Below, in pieces: positions 1-8,308 of a stretch of DNA of 63,299 nucleotides. This DNA is from an uncultured Eubacteriales bacterium (GTDB lineage: Bacteria > Bacillota > Clostridia > Oscillospirales > QAMX01), in contig CAJLFQ010000004.1 in assembly GCA_905205975.1 (NCBI GenBank), forward strand, positions 1 through 63,299, written 5' to 3'. A model generated the notes under the pieces. That model searched no databases, was not told the DNA's origin, and saw only the letters and a program-made list of their open reading frames with translations. Numbering within the stretch: the stretch's first letter is position 1; every line of letters starts with the position of its first letter. Made by a program: the position numbers and the translations under genes.

Positions 1-2
1 GT

Positions 3-1604
3 ACAACGGAAATCAACCTGCAAGCCAAACCCAAAAAGAGAATTCTGGGCGTCAGCCCGGCGTTCTTCTGGGTGTGCATCACGGTGTTCGCACTGGTCAT
101 CCTGCTCGGCGCCGTCAGCTTCACCCTGATTCTGAAAAAGGTGAACGGCTACAACCGGATTTATCCCGGTGTTTCGGCGTTCAGCGTCGAGCTGGGCGGT
201 CTGACGGAGAGCGAAGCCGTTTCCGCGCTCAACGAATACAGCGAGAATTATTTCTCAGGCAGACAGCTCGTCGTGAAATGTCTGGACCAGAGCGTGACCA
301 TTCAGGCGCGCGACATCGTGACGGGCATTGACACCGCAGCGGTTGCACGTCAGGCATACGCTTATGGGCGGGATCGCTCCCTCTTCAAACGCTATGCCAT
401 GTTGAAGTCGAACGCCGCCTATGAACTGCCGGAGGCTGCGCTGGACAGCTATGACAAAGCCGCCGTCGATGCGGCGCTGGATTCGCTGGTCGCTTCCGTT
501 GAACGGACGTATAAAAGTTACAGCTACATCCTGACGGATACCGGTCTCACGATTACAAGAGGCAGCGACGGCGTCGAGGTGAACCGCGCCGCGCTGGGCG
601 ATGCAGTTCACGGCATGCTGGCAGCCGGGACATACGGCGAATATACCGTAGAGCCGAAAATAACCGAGGCGCAGGTGCCGGACTGGAACATCCTCCGCGA
701 GACGTTCTGCGTCCCCGCACAGGATGCCTACGTCGAAAAATCCGGTTCGCGCGGCTATAAGATCGTCGACGAGGTCATCGGCAAAGACGTCGATATCTAC
801 CAGATCGACGAGGATATGCAGAGCGACGAACCCTGGACCGAAAAGACATACCCCTTTGTGTATACGACGCCGCAGGTCACCAAAGAAATCCTGACGTCGC
901 TGCTTTTCCGCGATGTGCTGGGAGAAGCGGAATCCCCGTACAACAGCGCCGAAACCAACCGGACGACCAATCTGACGCTGGCGACGGAAAAGGTCAACGA
1001 CATCATCCTGCTGCCCGGCGAAGAGTTCTCCTTCAATAAAATCGTCGGGGAACGCACGGAGGCCCGCGGCTTCAAACCGGCCATCGTTTTCGCCGGCGGC
1101 GAAATGGTTGACGGCATCGGCGGCGGCATCTGCCAGGTCTCGTCCACGATTTACCTCGCGACGCTGCGCAGTGATCTGGAAGTCACGGAGCGCGCCGTGC
1201 ACGCGTATACCGTCGATTACGTCCCGCTCGGACAGGATGCCACCGTTCAGTGGGGCTATCTAGACTACAAATTCAAAAACAACACCGCATACCCCGTCCG
1301 TATTGCAGCCGAAATGAAAGACGGCAAGCTGACGGTCCGCTTGTTCGGCACAAAGACGGACGCCAAACGGCGCGTCGAGGTCGAAACTGTGACGACGCAT
1401 ACCTATCCCTATGCAACCGAGTATGTCTTTAACGAAGAGCTCGCCTACGGCACACAGCGTCAGATCCAGCGCGGGAAAGACGGGTATCAGTGCGAAACTT
1501 ATCAGCTGATCTATGACGGCGATACGCTGGTCGAACGCCGTCTTGCAAACAAGAGCTATTATAAGAGCCAAACGCAGACCATCGAGGCCAATCCAGCGCC
1601 GTAA
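3..1604 (+). CDS. VanW family membrane-anchored protein (5' end outside window)
   Basis: The reading frame is open to the first base of the window, so the start codon lies upstream; 533 residues are visible. A short basic cytoplasmic stretch (KPKKR) precedes a single membrane segment at about nt 69-135. The rest would be extracytoplasmic: a region resembling the peptidoglycan-binding-like domain often found before VanW (nt 180-660), then the VanW domain with the glycine-rich GIGGGICQVSSTIY signature near nt 1113-1154. VanW proteins are cell-envelope proteins of Gram-positive bacteria named after a vancomycin-resistance accessory gene; their biochemical activity is not established. A second, clearly related VanW gene lies at 8309-9970. 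proS follows about 50 bases downstream. Family assignment is secure, role is not. Confidence 0.88.
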   Translation, partial: TTEINLQAKPKKRILGVSPAFFWVCITVFALVILLGAVSFTLILKKVNGYNRIYPGVSAFSVELGGLTESEAVSALNEYSENYFSGRQLVVKCLDQSVTIQARDIVTGIDTAAVARQAYAYGRDRSLFKRYAMLKSNAAYELPEAALDSYDKAAVDAALDSLVASVERTYKSYSYILTDTGLTITRGSDGVEVNRAALGDAVHGMLAAGTYGEYTVEPKITEAQVPDWNILRETFCVPAQDAYVEKSGSRGYKIVDEVIGKDVDIYQIDEDMQSDEPWTEKTYPFVYTTPQVTKEILTSLLFRDVLGEAESPYNSAETNRTTNLTLATEKVNDIILLPGEEFSFNKIVGERTEARGFKPAIVFAGGEMVDGIGGGICQVSSTIYLATLRSDLEVTERAVHAYTVDYVPLGQDATVQWGYLDYKFKNNTAYPVRIAAEMKDGKLTVRLFGTKTDAKRRVEVETVTTHTYPYATEYVFNEELAYGTQRQIQRGKDGYQCETYQLIYDGDTLVERRLANKSYYKSQTQTIEANPAP

Positions 1605-1657
1605 CCAGTATGGGTGCGGCGATGCAAACAGAAATATACAAACGAAAGGACATGTTT

Positions 1658-3097
1658 ATGTCGCAGGAAAAAAAGATGGTTGAGCAGATCACGTCGATGG
1701 ACGTTGATTTTGCGCAATGGTACACGGATGTCGTTAAAAAAGCCGAGCTGGCCGATTATTCAGGCGTTAAGGGCTGCATGGTCATTCGACCGTACGGCTA
1801 TGCAATCTGGGAAAATATGCAGCACGACCTTGACCGCCGCTTCAAGGAGCTGGGGCATGAAAACGTCTACATGCCGATGTTTATCCCGGAAAGCCTGCTC
1901 CAGAAGGAAAAGGACCATGTAGAAGGCTTTGCGCCGGAAGTCGCATGGGTCACGCACGGCGGCCAGCAGGAGCTGGCAGAACGCCTCTGCGTCCGCCCGA
2001 CGTCGGAAGTGCTTTTCTGCGAACATTATAAAAACATCATCCATTCCTACCGCGACCTGCCGAAGCTCTACAACCAGTGGTGCAGCGTCGTCCGCTGGGA
2101 AAAGACGACGCGCCCCTTCCTGCGTACGTCTGAATTTTTGTGGCAGGAAGGCCATACCATGCATGAAACGGAAGACGAAGCGCGTGCAGAGACGCTGCGG
2201 ATGCTGAAATGCTATGAGGATTTCTACCGCGAAACGCTCGCCATCCCGGCCGTCACCGGCCGCAAAACCGAGAAGGAAAAGTTTGCCGGCGCCGTCGAAA
2301 CGTATACCATCGAACCGATGATGCACAACGGCGTCGCGCTTCAGGGCGGCACGTCGCACTACTTCGGCGACGGCTTTGCCAAAGCCTTTGACATCACCTT
2401 CTCCGACCGCAGCAATCAGCTGAAGCACCCGCACCAGACGTCGTGGGGCGTTTCAACCCGTATGATCGGCGCCGTCATCATGACGCACGGCGACGACAGC
2501 GGCCTGATTCTGCCGCCGGGCATTGCGCCGATTCAGGTCATGATCCTGCCGATCGCCTCGCACAAGCCGGGCGTCCTCGACAAGGCATACGAACTGCGCG
2601 ACCGTCTCCGCGCCTCGTTCCGCGTTTCCGTCGACGACAGCGACAACTCCGCCGGCTGGAAGTTCAGCCAGTGCGAGATGAAGGGCATCCCGCTCCGCCT
2701 CGAAATCGGCCCGCGCGACATCGAAAACAACGCCTGCGTCCTCGTCCGCCGCGACAACCGCGAAAAGATCACGGTTTCGCTCGACGCGCTCGAAACGGCC
2801 GTGGCAGACGCGCTGCAAGCCGTCCATGACGGTCTGTATCAGCGTGCGCTGGACAACCTCCATCAGAAAACGCACGACGCGCACAACCACGAAGAATTCC
2901 TGGATATCGCCAAGAACCAGCCGGGCTTCATCCGCGGTATGTGGTGCGGCGACGAAGCGTGCGAAAACCAGCTCAAGGAAGAAACGGGCGGCGTCAAGAG
3001 CCGCTGCATCCCGTTTGTCGGCGAGCCGATCGGCGACACCTGCGTCTGCTGCGGCAAACCGGCCAAACACCTGGTCGTCTGGGGCAGACAGTATTAA
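1658..3097 (+). CDS. proS: prolyl-tRNA synthetase, short archaeal/eukaryotic-like type
   Basis: Charges tRNA-Pro with proline in the cytoplasm. The 479-residue length fits the short ProS type that lacks the bacterial editing insertion. The class II motif RTSEFLWQEGHT and the C-terminal zinc-binding-like cysteines (WCGDEACE and CVCCGKP) are visible. An in-frame ATG at 1610 exists, but AAAGGA at 1645-1650 places the start at ATG 1658 with a 7-base spacer; ATG 1652 is too close to it. A strong hairpin at 3105-3144 follows the stop. No T-box leader is visible upstream, since only about 50 bases separate it from the VanW stop. Confidence 0.96.
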   Translation: MSQEKKMVEQITSMDVDFAQWYTDVVKKAELADYSGVKGCMVIRPYGYAIWENMQHDLDRRFKELGHENVYMPMFIPESLLQKEKDHVEGFAPEVAWVTHGGQQELAERLCVRPTSEVLFCEHYKNIIHSYRDLPKLYNQWCSVVRWEKTTRPFLRTSEFLWQEGHTMHETEDEARAETLRMLKCYEDFYRETLAIPAVTGRKTEKEKFAGAVETYTIEPMMHNGVALQGGTSHYFGDGFAKAFDITFSDRSNQLKHPHQTSWGVSTRMIGAVIMTHGDDSGLILPPGIAPIQVMILPIASHKPGVLDKAYELRDRLRASFRVSVDDSDNSAGWKFSQCEMKGIPLRLEIGPRDIENNACVLVRRDNREKITVSLDALETAVADALQAVHDGLYQRALDNLHQKTHDAHNHEEFLDIAKNQPGFIRGMWCGDEACENQLKEETGGVKSRCIPFVGEPIGDTCVCCGKPAKHLVVWGRQY

Positions 3098-3104
3098 AAA
3101 CACA

Positions 3105-3144
3105 AAAAAGAGCCTCTGCATGGAACCATGCAGAGGCTCTTTTT
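3105..3144. terminator. bidirectional rho-independent terminator between proS and GDPD gene
   Basis: An inverted repeat of about 18 bases per arm (core AGAGCCTCTGCATGG with its complement) is flanked by A-run on the left and T-run on the right, so it can end transcripts from both convergent genes. Confidence 0.92.
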
Positions 3145-3177
3145 TGACCGGTTCTGGCTGCAGCCGGAATGACCGGA

Positions 3178-3903
3178 TTATTCCAGAATGTTCGACGTGA
3201 TGTAGTCGACGCCGAGCGCCATGACACGTTCCGCGTCGGCGGGGGAGTCGACCGTCCAGACGTTGACTTCGACGCGGTGCTTGTGCATCGCATCGGCGGC
3301 TTCCGGGGTATACGCCCAGTGGCCGATGTCCAGACCGAACCGGTGCTCAGCCAGCCGTTTTGCCAGTGCTTCCGCATCGCCGGCATCACCGGTCAGAAAC
3401 TGAATGCGCTGATCCGGCGCATGCCGGCGGGCGTGCAGCAGGTTGTTCCAGTCGAAGGAAATGATAACCGTCTGCTCCGCGCAGCGCATATCGTTCAGAA
3501 CGCCAAGCACCTGCCGGACCGCTGCTTCCGACATGGCGTTTTTCAGCTCCAGCACGGCCGTTTTCTCGTATTTCCGGCAGATGGAGAGGTATTCTTCCAG
3601 CGTCGGCAGCACAAGATCGCCCCTGGAAGCAAGTCCATGATGATCTTTCAGGTGAATGGCGCGCAGCGCGTCAAACGTCGAACCTTCGACGGAGAGCGCC
3701 TCTTCGGAGACGCGCCCGGTCGAATCGTCGTGGATGATGATCAGCCGGCCGTCGGATGTCTGGTGGACATCCGTTTCAATGCCGAAATAGCTGCGGTTGC
3801 CGGCTGCCACAAAGGCCGCCGCCGTATTTTCGCACTCCAGCCCGCTGACGCCGCGGTGTGCAATCATCCGGACGCCCGGATGGTGAATTTTGATGGTGTC
3901 CAT
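3178..3903 (-). CDS. glycerophosphodiester phosphodiesterase family protein
   Basis: Predicted to hydrolyse glycerophosphodiesters to glycerol-3-phosphate and an alcohol. The 241-residue protein is a complete small GDPD TIM barrel: the HRG motif (H16, R17), the metal-binding E-x-D pair (E43, D45) and the catalytic H58 in IHDD are present, and DYITSNILE at the C terminus is typical. There is no signal peptide, so it is probably cytoplasmic. TGAGGA stands 9 bases before the ATG. It shares the 3105-3144 terminator with proS. GH16 lies upstream on the same strand 84 bases away; nothing ties them functionally. Confidence 0.93.
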   Translation of the reverse strand: MDTIKIHHPGVRMIAHRGVSGLECENTAAAFVAAGNRSYFGIETDVHQTSDGRLIIIHDDSTGRVSEEALSVEGSTFDALRAIHLKDHHGLASRGDLVLPTLEEYLSICRKYEKTAVLELKNAMSEAAVRQVLGVLNDMRCAEQTVIISFDWNNLLHARRHAPDQRIQFLTGDAGDAEALAKRLAEHRFGLDIGHWAYTPEAADAMHKHRVEVNVWTVDSPADAERVMALGVDYITSNILE

Positions 3904-3987
3904 AGATTCGTGTCCTCAGAAAATGGATTTACCCAGTTTGATGCGCCGTCAATCAAACGGCGGATTCAATCGATGAAAAAGCTTCGC

Positions 3988-4713
3988 CTAATCTTTCTGC
4001 CAAATGCGGACGGAATCAACGATGAACGTGCTGGTCATATCGGTGCTTTCCGGCGCTTTGCCCGGCAGCTCCAGCGAAACAATCAGCTCTTCCTCCTGCG
4101 AGGAAACGCCGTCGCCCCAGCTGGTCACGGCCTGCAGCTCGCCGTCTAAGAAGAAGCGGTATTCCGTTTCCGTCCATTCCAGCGCATAGGTGTGGAAGGC
4201 CGAATAGCCGTCCGAAACGACTCTGTGAACCGGCTGGAAGCTGTCCAGCCCGCCGGGCGCGGCTTTGCTGTCACGTTTCCCGGCGCAGTGGATGTTCGAC
4301 TCCATCAGCGCCTGACCGTTTTCATCGCAGAAGGCTTCGAGAATGTCGATTTCGGCACCGCCCGGACCGATGCCCCCGCGGGAGATTTCCGGGTCGTACG
4401 GGCTGGGACCCTGGAGCCAGAATGCGCTCCAGAAGCTGCCCTGCGTCGCGTCGGAGCAGATGCAGCGGATTTCAAAATAGCCGCGGCAGAAGCGTTTGTT
4501 GGCGCGGATCATGCCGCCGTACCAGCCGAGGCCGTATTCGCCGTCGCGGTAAGTCTGACGGATGACCAGATGGCCATTCTCAATTGAGACGGCGGACGGG
4601 GCGTTGAACCCGCAGCGGCGCGGGCCGTTGGCACGGTACGACCATTTGTCGAGGTCAAGTGAACCGCTGTCAAAGTTGTCTTCAAAAACGAGTTTGTATC
4701 CTTCGGGAACCAT
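3988..4713 (-). CDS. glycoside hydrolase family 16-like endo-beta-glucanase
   Basis: A 241-residue GH16 concanavalin-like domain. The family catalytic signature E-x-D-x-x-E is seen as EIDILE (E121 nucleophile, D123, E126 acid/base). FEDNFDSGSLDLDKW at the N terminus and WTETEYRFFLDGE are also typical. The family cleaves beta-1,3 or mixed beta-1,3/1,4-glucans and related galactans; which substrate applies cannot be read from sequence. Most bacterial GH16 enzymes are secreted, but this one has no signal peptide or anchor, suggesting a cytoplasmic role on imported oligosaccharides, or an unrecognised export route. AAAGGA stands 11 bases before ATG. Confidence 0.9.
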   Translation of the reverse strand: MVPEGYKLVFEDNFDSGSLDLDKWSYRANGPRRCGFNAPSAVSIENGHLVIRQTYRDGEYGLGWYGGMIRANKRFCRGYFEIRCICSDATQGSFWSAFWLQGPSPYDPEISRGGIGPGGAEIDILEAFCDENGQALMESNIHCAGKRDSKAAPGGLDSFQPVHRVVSDGYSAFHTYALEWTETEYRFFLDGELQAVTSWGDGVSSQEEELIVSLELPGKAPESTDMTSTFIVDSVRIWQKD

Positions 4714-4806
4714 TGATCACCAGATCCTTTCTGATTCAGACTTAATGCCTGCCGACAGTATACCATACCTGCCGATGGATGTCAAGAAAAAAACAAAATC
4801 TTTCTG

Positions 4807-4848
4807 AAAAAAGCTGCCCCGTTCCGGCAGAGGCCGGAGCGGGGCAGC
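4807..4848 (-). terminator. rho-independent terminator of the GH38 gene
   Basis: A 16-bp GC-rich stem (4813-4828 with 4833-4848, one G-T pair) is followed on the minus strand by six T residues, directly after the GH38 stop codon. Confidence 0.9.
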
Positions 4849-4854
4849 GCAGGG

Positions 4855-7800
4855 TCAGCGCAGGCGGAAGGTGCGGACTTCAAACGGCTTGACGGCGAAG
4901 GAGAAGCGGCCGTTTTCAACGGGGAGCTCCGTTTCATCCTCTTCCATCAGGTTGCATTCCGTGACGCGCGTCACCGGGAGATGCACGGTGATGCCGGCAT
5001 TGCCGCGGCGGGATTCGGATTCGTAGACGCGCAGGATGAGACCGTCGCCGTCCTGTGCGGGCTTCAGCGCATCGATGACGAGCGACGGGAAGTCGAACGA
5101 GACGAATGCGTCCGAAGCCGGGCGCACACCCTTGTGCGCCGAAGCGCGGACGGACAGAACCGGCTGGTTCAGCGACAGTGCCGCGCGGACGGTTCCGGCT
5201 TCCTGCCAGGTGCCTTCATGCGGGAAGTAGCTGTATGTGAAGGTGTGTTCGCCCGCGTCGCCTGCCTTATCCGGGCAGACCGGGGCGCGCAGCAGGGAGA
5301 TCGACATCGTCGATCCGTGAATGTCATGGCCGTATTTGCAGTCGTTCAGCAGCGAAACGCCGTAGCCGCCCTCGCTGAGGTCGACCCACTTGTGGGCGCA
5401 GACCTCGAATTTTGCGAGGTCAAACGACGTGTTCGAATGCGTCGGACGGCAGATGGCGCCGTGGGCGATCTCATACGCCGCGTAGCTCGATTTGCAGGCG
5501 ACGTCGAACGAGGCACGGAGAATCTTTTCGGCTTCGTGCCAGTCGACAAAGGTATGGAAGTCGAGGTGTTTGGCGCCCCGTTCCAGCGTGATTTCCTGCG
5601 TGATGCGGCTCTTGTGGAAGGTGCGCACGATGCGGAGCGTCGCACGGACGGCGTTCGACTCAACCACTTCGATCGAATCGGCTTTTTCCAGATGCCAGGA
5701 TTTTTTCACATAGTCGGCTTCCAGGTTCCATGCGCTTTCGTGGACCGGTTTGTCCTGATAAATGGTCAGGCGGTTGCCGGCGCCTTCCAGCGTCTCACGG
5801 TTGGCATCCTTGTCGAAGATGGAAACGATTTCGCCGTTGGCGTCGAATACGACGCGCAGCCGGTCGTTTTCCAGACGCGATGGATCGGCATAAACGGCGT
5901 CCGCAGTGCGGGCTGCATCGCTGACCAGACGGAACGCTCGGTAGCCCATCGCAGGGATCGGTTCATTCGGGCGGAAGGTGAGGAAGCGTTCGCCGCCGTC
6001 AAACGATTCCGTGCAGACGAGTCTGGTGCCGTCCATGGCGGCGACGAAGCCGTCGGACAGCCGTACGGTTACGGTATCGGATACCGGGTGCGCCAGCAGG
6101 TTGAAGCAGACGACGGCGTCTGCCGGCAGGTCGATCGTTTCGGCGATGGCGGAGAGCGCACGGTGCAGTACGCTTTGGCCGAGGCGGTGCATTTCCGCAT
6201 AGTCCAGACGGGTGTCTTCATATTGCTCGTGAATCGAGGTGCCGGGGAGGATGTCGTGGAACTGGTTGACCAGGAGCAGGTGCCATGCCTTCAGCAGGTC
6301 GCCGCCGAGAATGTCTTCCTTCGGCAGACCGGCAATCGACGCGGCCATTTCGGCGCGCGTCAGCAGGAATTCGCCGCGGCGGTTGTTCTGCTTGACAAAG
6401 CCGAGGCTTGTATAGGTGCCGCGGTGGTTTTCAAAATACATTTCGTCGTCCCAGACGGGCAGCTCGTCGTAAACGGCTTCCGCGGCATGGAAGAATTCGT
6501 CCGAATGGCCCATGCGGGATGCGGGGAGCCCCGGAATCTTCGAAAGACGCCGGGCGTTTTCAAGCATGCCGTAGGTTGCGCCGCCGCCGCCGTCGCCGTA
6601 GCCGAACATATTCATGACGGAATCCGTCACGCCTTTTTCCGTGTTCCCATTCCAGACGCCGGTCAGATGCGCGGCGTTGTATTCGCCGCCGTAACCGCCG
6701 CGCTGCAGATAGCTGAGCACTTCGCTGCCGTCTGTGCCGCGCCAGCGGAAAATGGTGTAGGGGAAGCGGTTCGTGTCGTTGCGGTCGATTTTGTGCGTGA
6801 CGAAATATTTCATGCCGCTGCGCCGGATGATCTGCGGGAGCGCCCAGGAAAAGCCGAAGCAGTCGGGCAGCCAGTAGATGTCGGAGGAGACGCCGAACTC
6901 TTTTTGGAAAAATTCATGCCCGTAGAGCAGCTGACGGATGAGCGCTTCGCCGCTGGCGACGTTCGTGTCGGCTTCGACCCATGCGTTGCCGACGATGTCC
7001 CATTGACCGTTGGCGACGTGTTCCCGGATGCGGTCGTAGACTTCCGGATAGACCTGCTTTGTTTTATCATAGAGGTAGGCCTGGCTCTGTGCAAAGACAA
7101 AGTCCGGGTAATGATCCATCAAGGCGACCGTATTGGAGAACGTCCTGGCGCATTTGCGCGTCGTCTCGCGGACGGTCCAGAGCCAGGCGACGTCGATGTG
7201 GCTGTGTCCGGTCATGATGACCTCGCCCTGCGGCTGATAGCGGATTTTGCCGATGCCGTCCCAGAGGATTTTTGCCGCTTCCGGCACGGAGGCGTAGAAC
7301 GTTTCGCGGTCAAAGTCGAAGTCCAGCCGGTGGAGCGAATCGTCCAGCGCCGCGTAGACCCGAGCGGAAATCGCCGGGTCTGCAAGCTGCGGGAGCGCAT
7401 CCCAGACGTTCTGCACGTCGCAGAGATAGCTTTCGGTCGCTTCATCGACGCAGATGAGGCGCGCGTTGGAGAGCGTGTAGGTGATGCTGGAACCGCCGCC
7501 GAACACAACCGCGTCGTAAAATGCGCCGGAGTTGATGGTTGATTCCAGCTCGATGTTCAGGATGCGGTCTTCCGGCAGGGGATCCGGCAGGAAAATCTTG
7601 TCGCGGTAGACCCAGCCGGAACGGTCAGAACTGGTGGCGCCGGCGATTTTTCCGTTGATGCGGACGATGGATTCGCCGCCAAAGTCAAATTCGAGATACA
7701 TCTTCCGGCCGACAAACGATTCCGGAATGACGCATTCCGCCGAAAACCAGACGGTTTCGTCGTAGCTGGATTCCCAGTGGTCGCCCAAAGAAAGCGTTTT

Positions 7801-7950
7801 CGGCGCATCCGGATAGCGGGTAAACTGCCCGTCGCCGATGTGACGCCCAGCAGCCGCAGACCACGTCGGAATCGTCACAGCGTCGGAGACGACAAACGGC
7901 GGAATCTGCTTGATCATGTGGTTCAATACTTCTTTTTTTCGTGTCTGCAT
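4855..7950 (-). CDS. alpha-mannosidase, glycoside hydrolase family 38
   Basis: A 1031-residue GH38 retaining alpha-mannosidase. An N-terminal jelly-roll-like region (about 30-200) precedes the catalytic domain with zinc ligands H251 and D253 in HIDVAWLW, the nucleophile D363 in WLPDCFG, and the second zinc histidine region QFHDILPGTSIHEQYEDT; beta domains follow to the end. Length and domain order match cytoplasmic bacterial enzymes that trim mannose from imported glycans. No signal peptide. Transcribed alone: its own promoter (8055-8083) and terminator (4807-4848). The chosen ATG has AAAGGA 11 bases upstream; ATG at residue 12 has no good ribosome site. The leader contains a 17-bp tandem duplication. 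Confidence 0.94.
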   Translation of the reverse strand: MQTRKKEVLNHMIKQIPPFVVSDAVTIPTWSAAAGRHIGDGQFTRYPDAPKTLSLGDHWESSYDETVWFSAECVIPESFVGRKMYLEFDFGGESIVRINGKIAGATSSDRSGWVYRDKIFLPDPLPEDRILNIELESTINSGAFYDAVVFGGGSSITYTLSNARLICVDEATESYLCDVQNVWDALPQLADPAISARVYAALDDSLHRLDFDFDRETFYASVPEAAKILWDGIGKIRYQPQGEVIMTGHSHIDVAWLWTVRETTRKCARTFSNTVALMDHYPDFVFAQSQAYLYDKTKQVYPEVYDRIREHVANGQWDIVGNAWVEADTNVASGEALIRQLLYGHEFFQKEFGVSSDIYWLPDCFGFSWALPQIIRRSGMKYFVTHKIDRNDTNRFPYTIFRWRGTDGSEVLSYLQRGGYGGEYNAAHLTGVWNGNTEKGVTDSVMNMFGYGDGGGGATYGMLENARRLSKIPGLPASRMGHSDEFFHAAEAVYDELPVWDDEMYFENHRGTYTSLGFVKQNNRRGEFLLTRAEMAASIAGLPKEDILGGDLLKAWHLLLVNQFHDILPGTSIHEQYEDTRLDYAEMHRLGQSVLHRALSAIAETIDLPADAVVCFNLLAHPVSDTVTVRLSDGFVAAMDGTRLVCTESFDGGERFLTFRPNEPIPAMGYRAFRLVSDAARTADAVYADPSRLENDRLRVVFDANGEIVSIFDKDANRETLEGAGNRLTIYQDKPVHESAWNLEADYVKKSWHLEKADSIEVVESNAVRATLRIVRTFHKSRITQEITLERGAKHLDFHTFVDWHEAEKILRASFDVACKSSYAAYEIAHGAICRPTHSNTSFDLAKFEVCAHKWVDLSEGGYGVSLLNDCKYGHDIHGSTMSISLLRAPVCPDKAGDAGEHTFTYSYFPHEGTWQEAGTVRAALSLNQPVLSVRASAHKGVRPASDAFVSFDFPSLVIDALKPAQDGDGLILRVYESESRRGNAGITVHLPVTRVTECNLMEEDETELPVENGRFSFAVKPFEVRTFRLR

Positions 7951-7967
7951 GGCAATTTGGTTCCTTT

Positions 7968-8001
7968 CATGCGGTGATCAAAATCATGCGGCGGTCAAAA
8001 T
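7968..8001. repeat. 17-bp tandem duplication in GH38 leader
   Basis: Two adjacent 17-base copies, CATGCGGTGATCAAAAT and CATGCGGCGGTCAAAAT, differ at two positions. They lie 18-51 bases upstream of the GH38 start codon, so in its 5' leader. Confidence 0.85.
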
Positions 8002-8054
8002 CGCGCAGCTGCATCCGTATGCTGTCCCCGGATAGATGGAGACGATGCAGCTTT

Positions 8055-8083
8055 ATTATAGCATATTTCAGCGGCGCTGTCAG
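8055..8083 (-). promoter_or_regulatory. promoter of the GH38 gene
   Basis: On the minus strand CTGACA, 17 bases, TATAAT, with TG one base before the -10 (extended -10). Confidence 0.8.
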
Positions 8084-8175
8084 AAAACCGCGCGAAAAAA
8101 AGACGGAAAGCAGCCTGACGACGGCGCGCAAAACCACTGTTTCCAAAAATTATCCGGTTTGTAAGCGGACTGTAA

Positions 8176-8204
8176 TTGATTTTCCTGCGTCAGACTGCTA
8201 TAAT
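8176..8204 (+). promoter_or_regulatory. promoter of the second VanW gene
   Basis: TTGATT, 17 bases, TATAAT. A transcript from about 8211 includes the GGAG site used by ATG 8309 and argues against the earlier in-frame TTG at 8231. Confidence 0.8.
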
Positions 8205-8308
8205 AAAGAGGTAAGATCCGGCGGCATCGATTGAAGTACAGCCGAACATCAACCGAAACCACCCGAAAAGTTTTGAAATCCGCGTCAAACGACAGATGGA
8301 GAAAGTAT

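Larger units (their letters stand above)
7951..8308. other. 358-bp divergent intergenic region between GH38 and VanW genes
   Basis: Contains the GH38 leader with a tandem repeat (7968-8001), the GH38 promoter (8055-8083), the VanW promoter (8176-8204) and the VanW leader. No further gene, RNA or strong structured element was seen in it. Confidence 0.7.

Noticed and set aside
255..1202. 315-codon antisense frame in the first VanW gene, and similar ones at 8693-9787, 11817-12986 and 54674-55810
   Set aside because: Shadows of well-identified genes, Arg/Gly/Ala-rich, without initiation signals.
4981..7542. 853-codon open frame on the plus strand
   Set aside because: Lies entirely antisense to the GH38 gene; low-complexity Ala/Gly/Val/Arg composition typical of shadow frames in GC-rich DNA, no family motif and no ribosome site.
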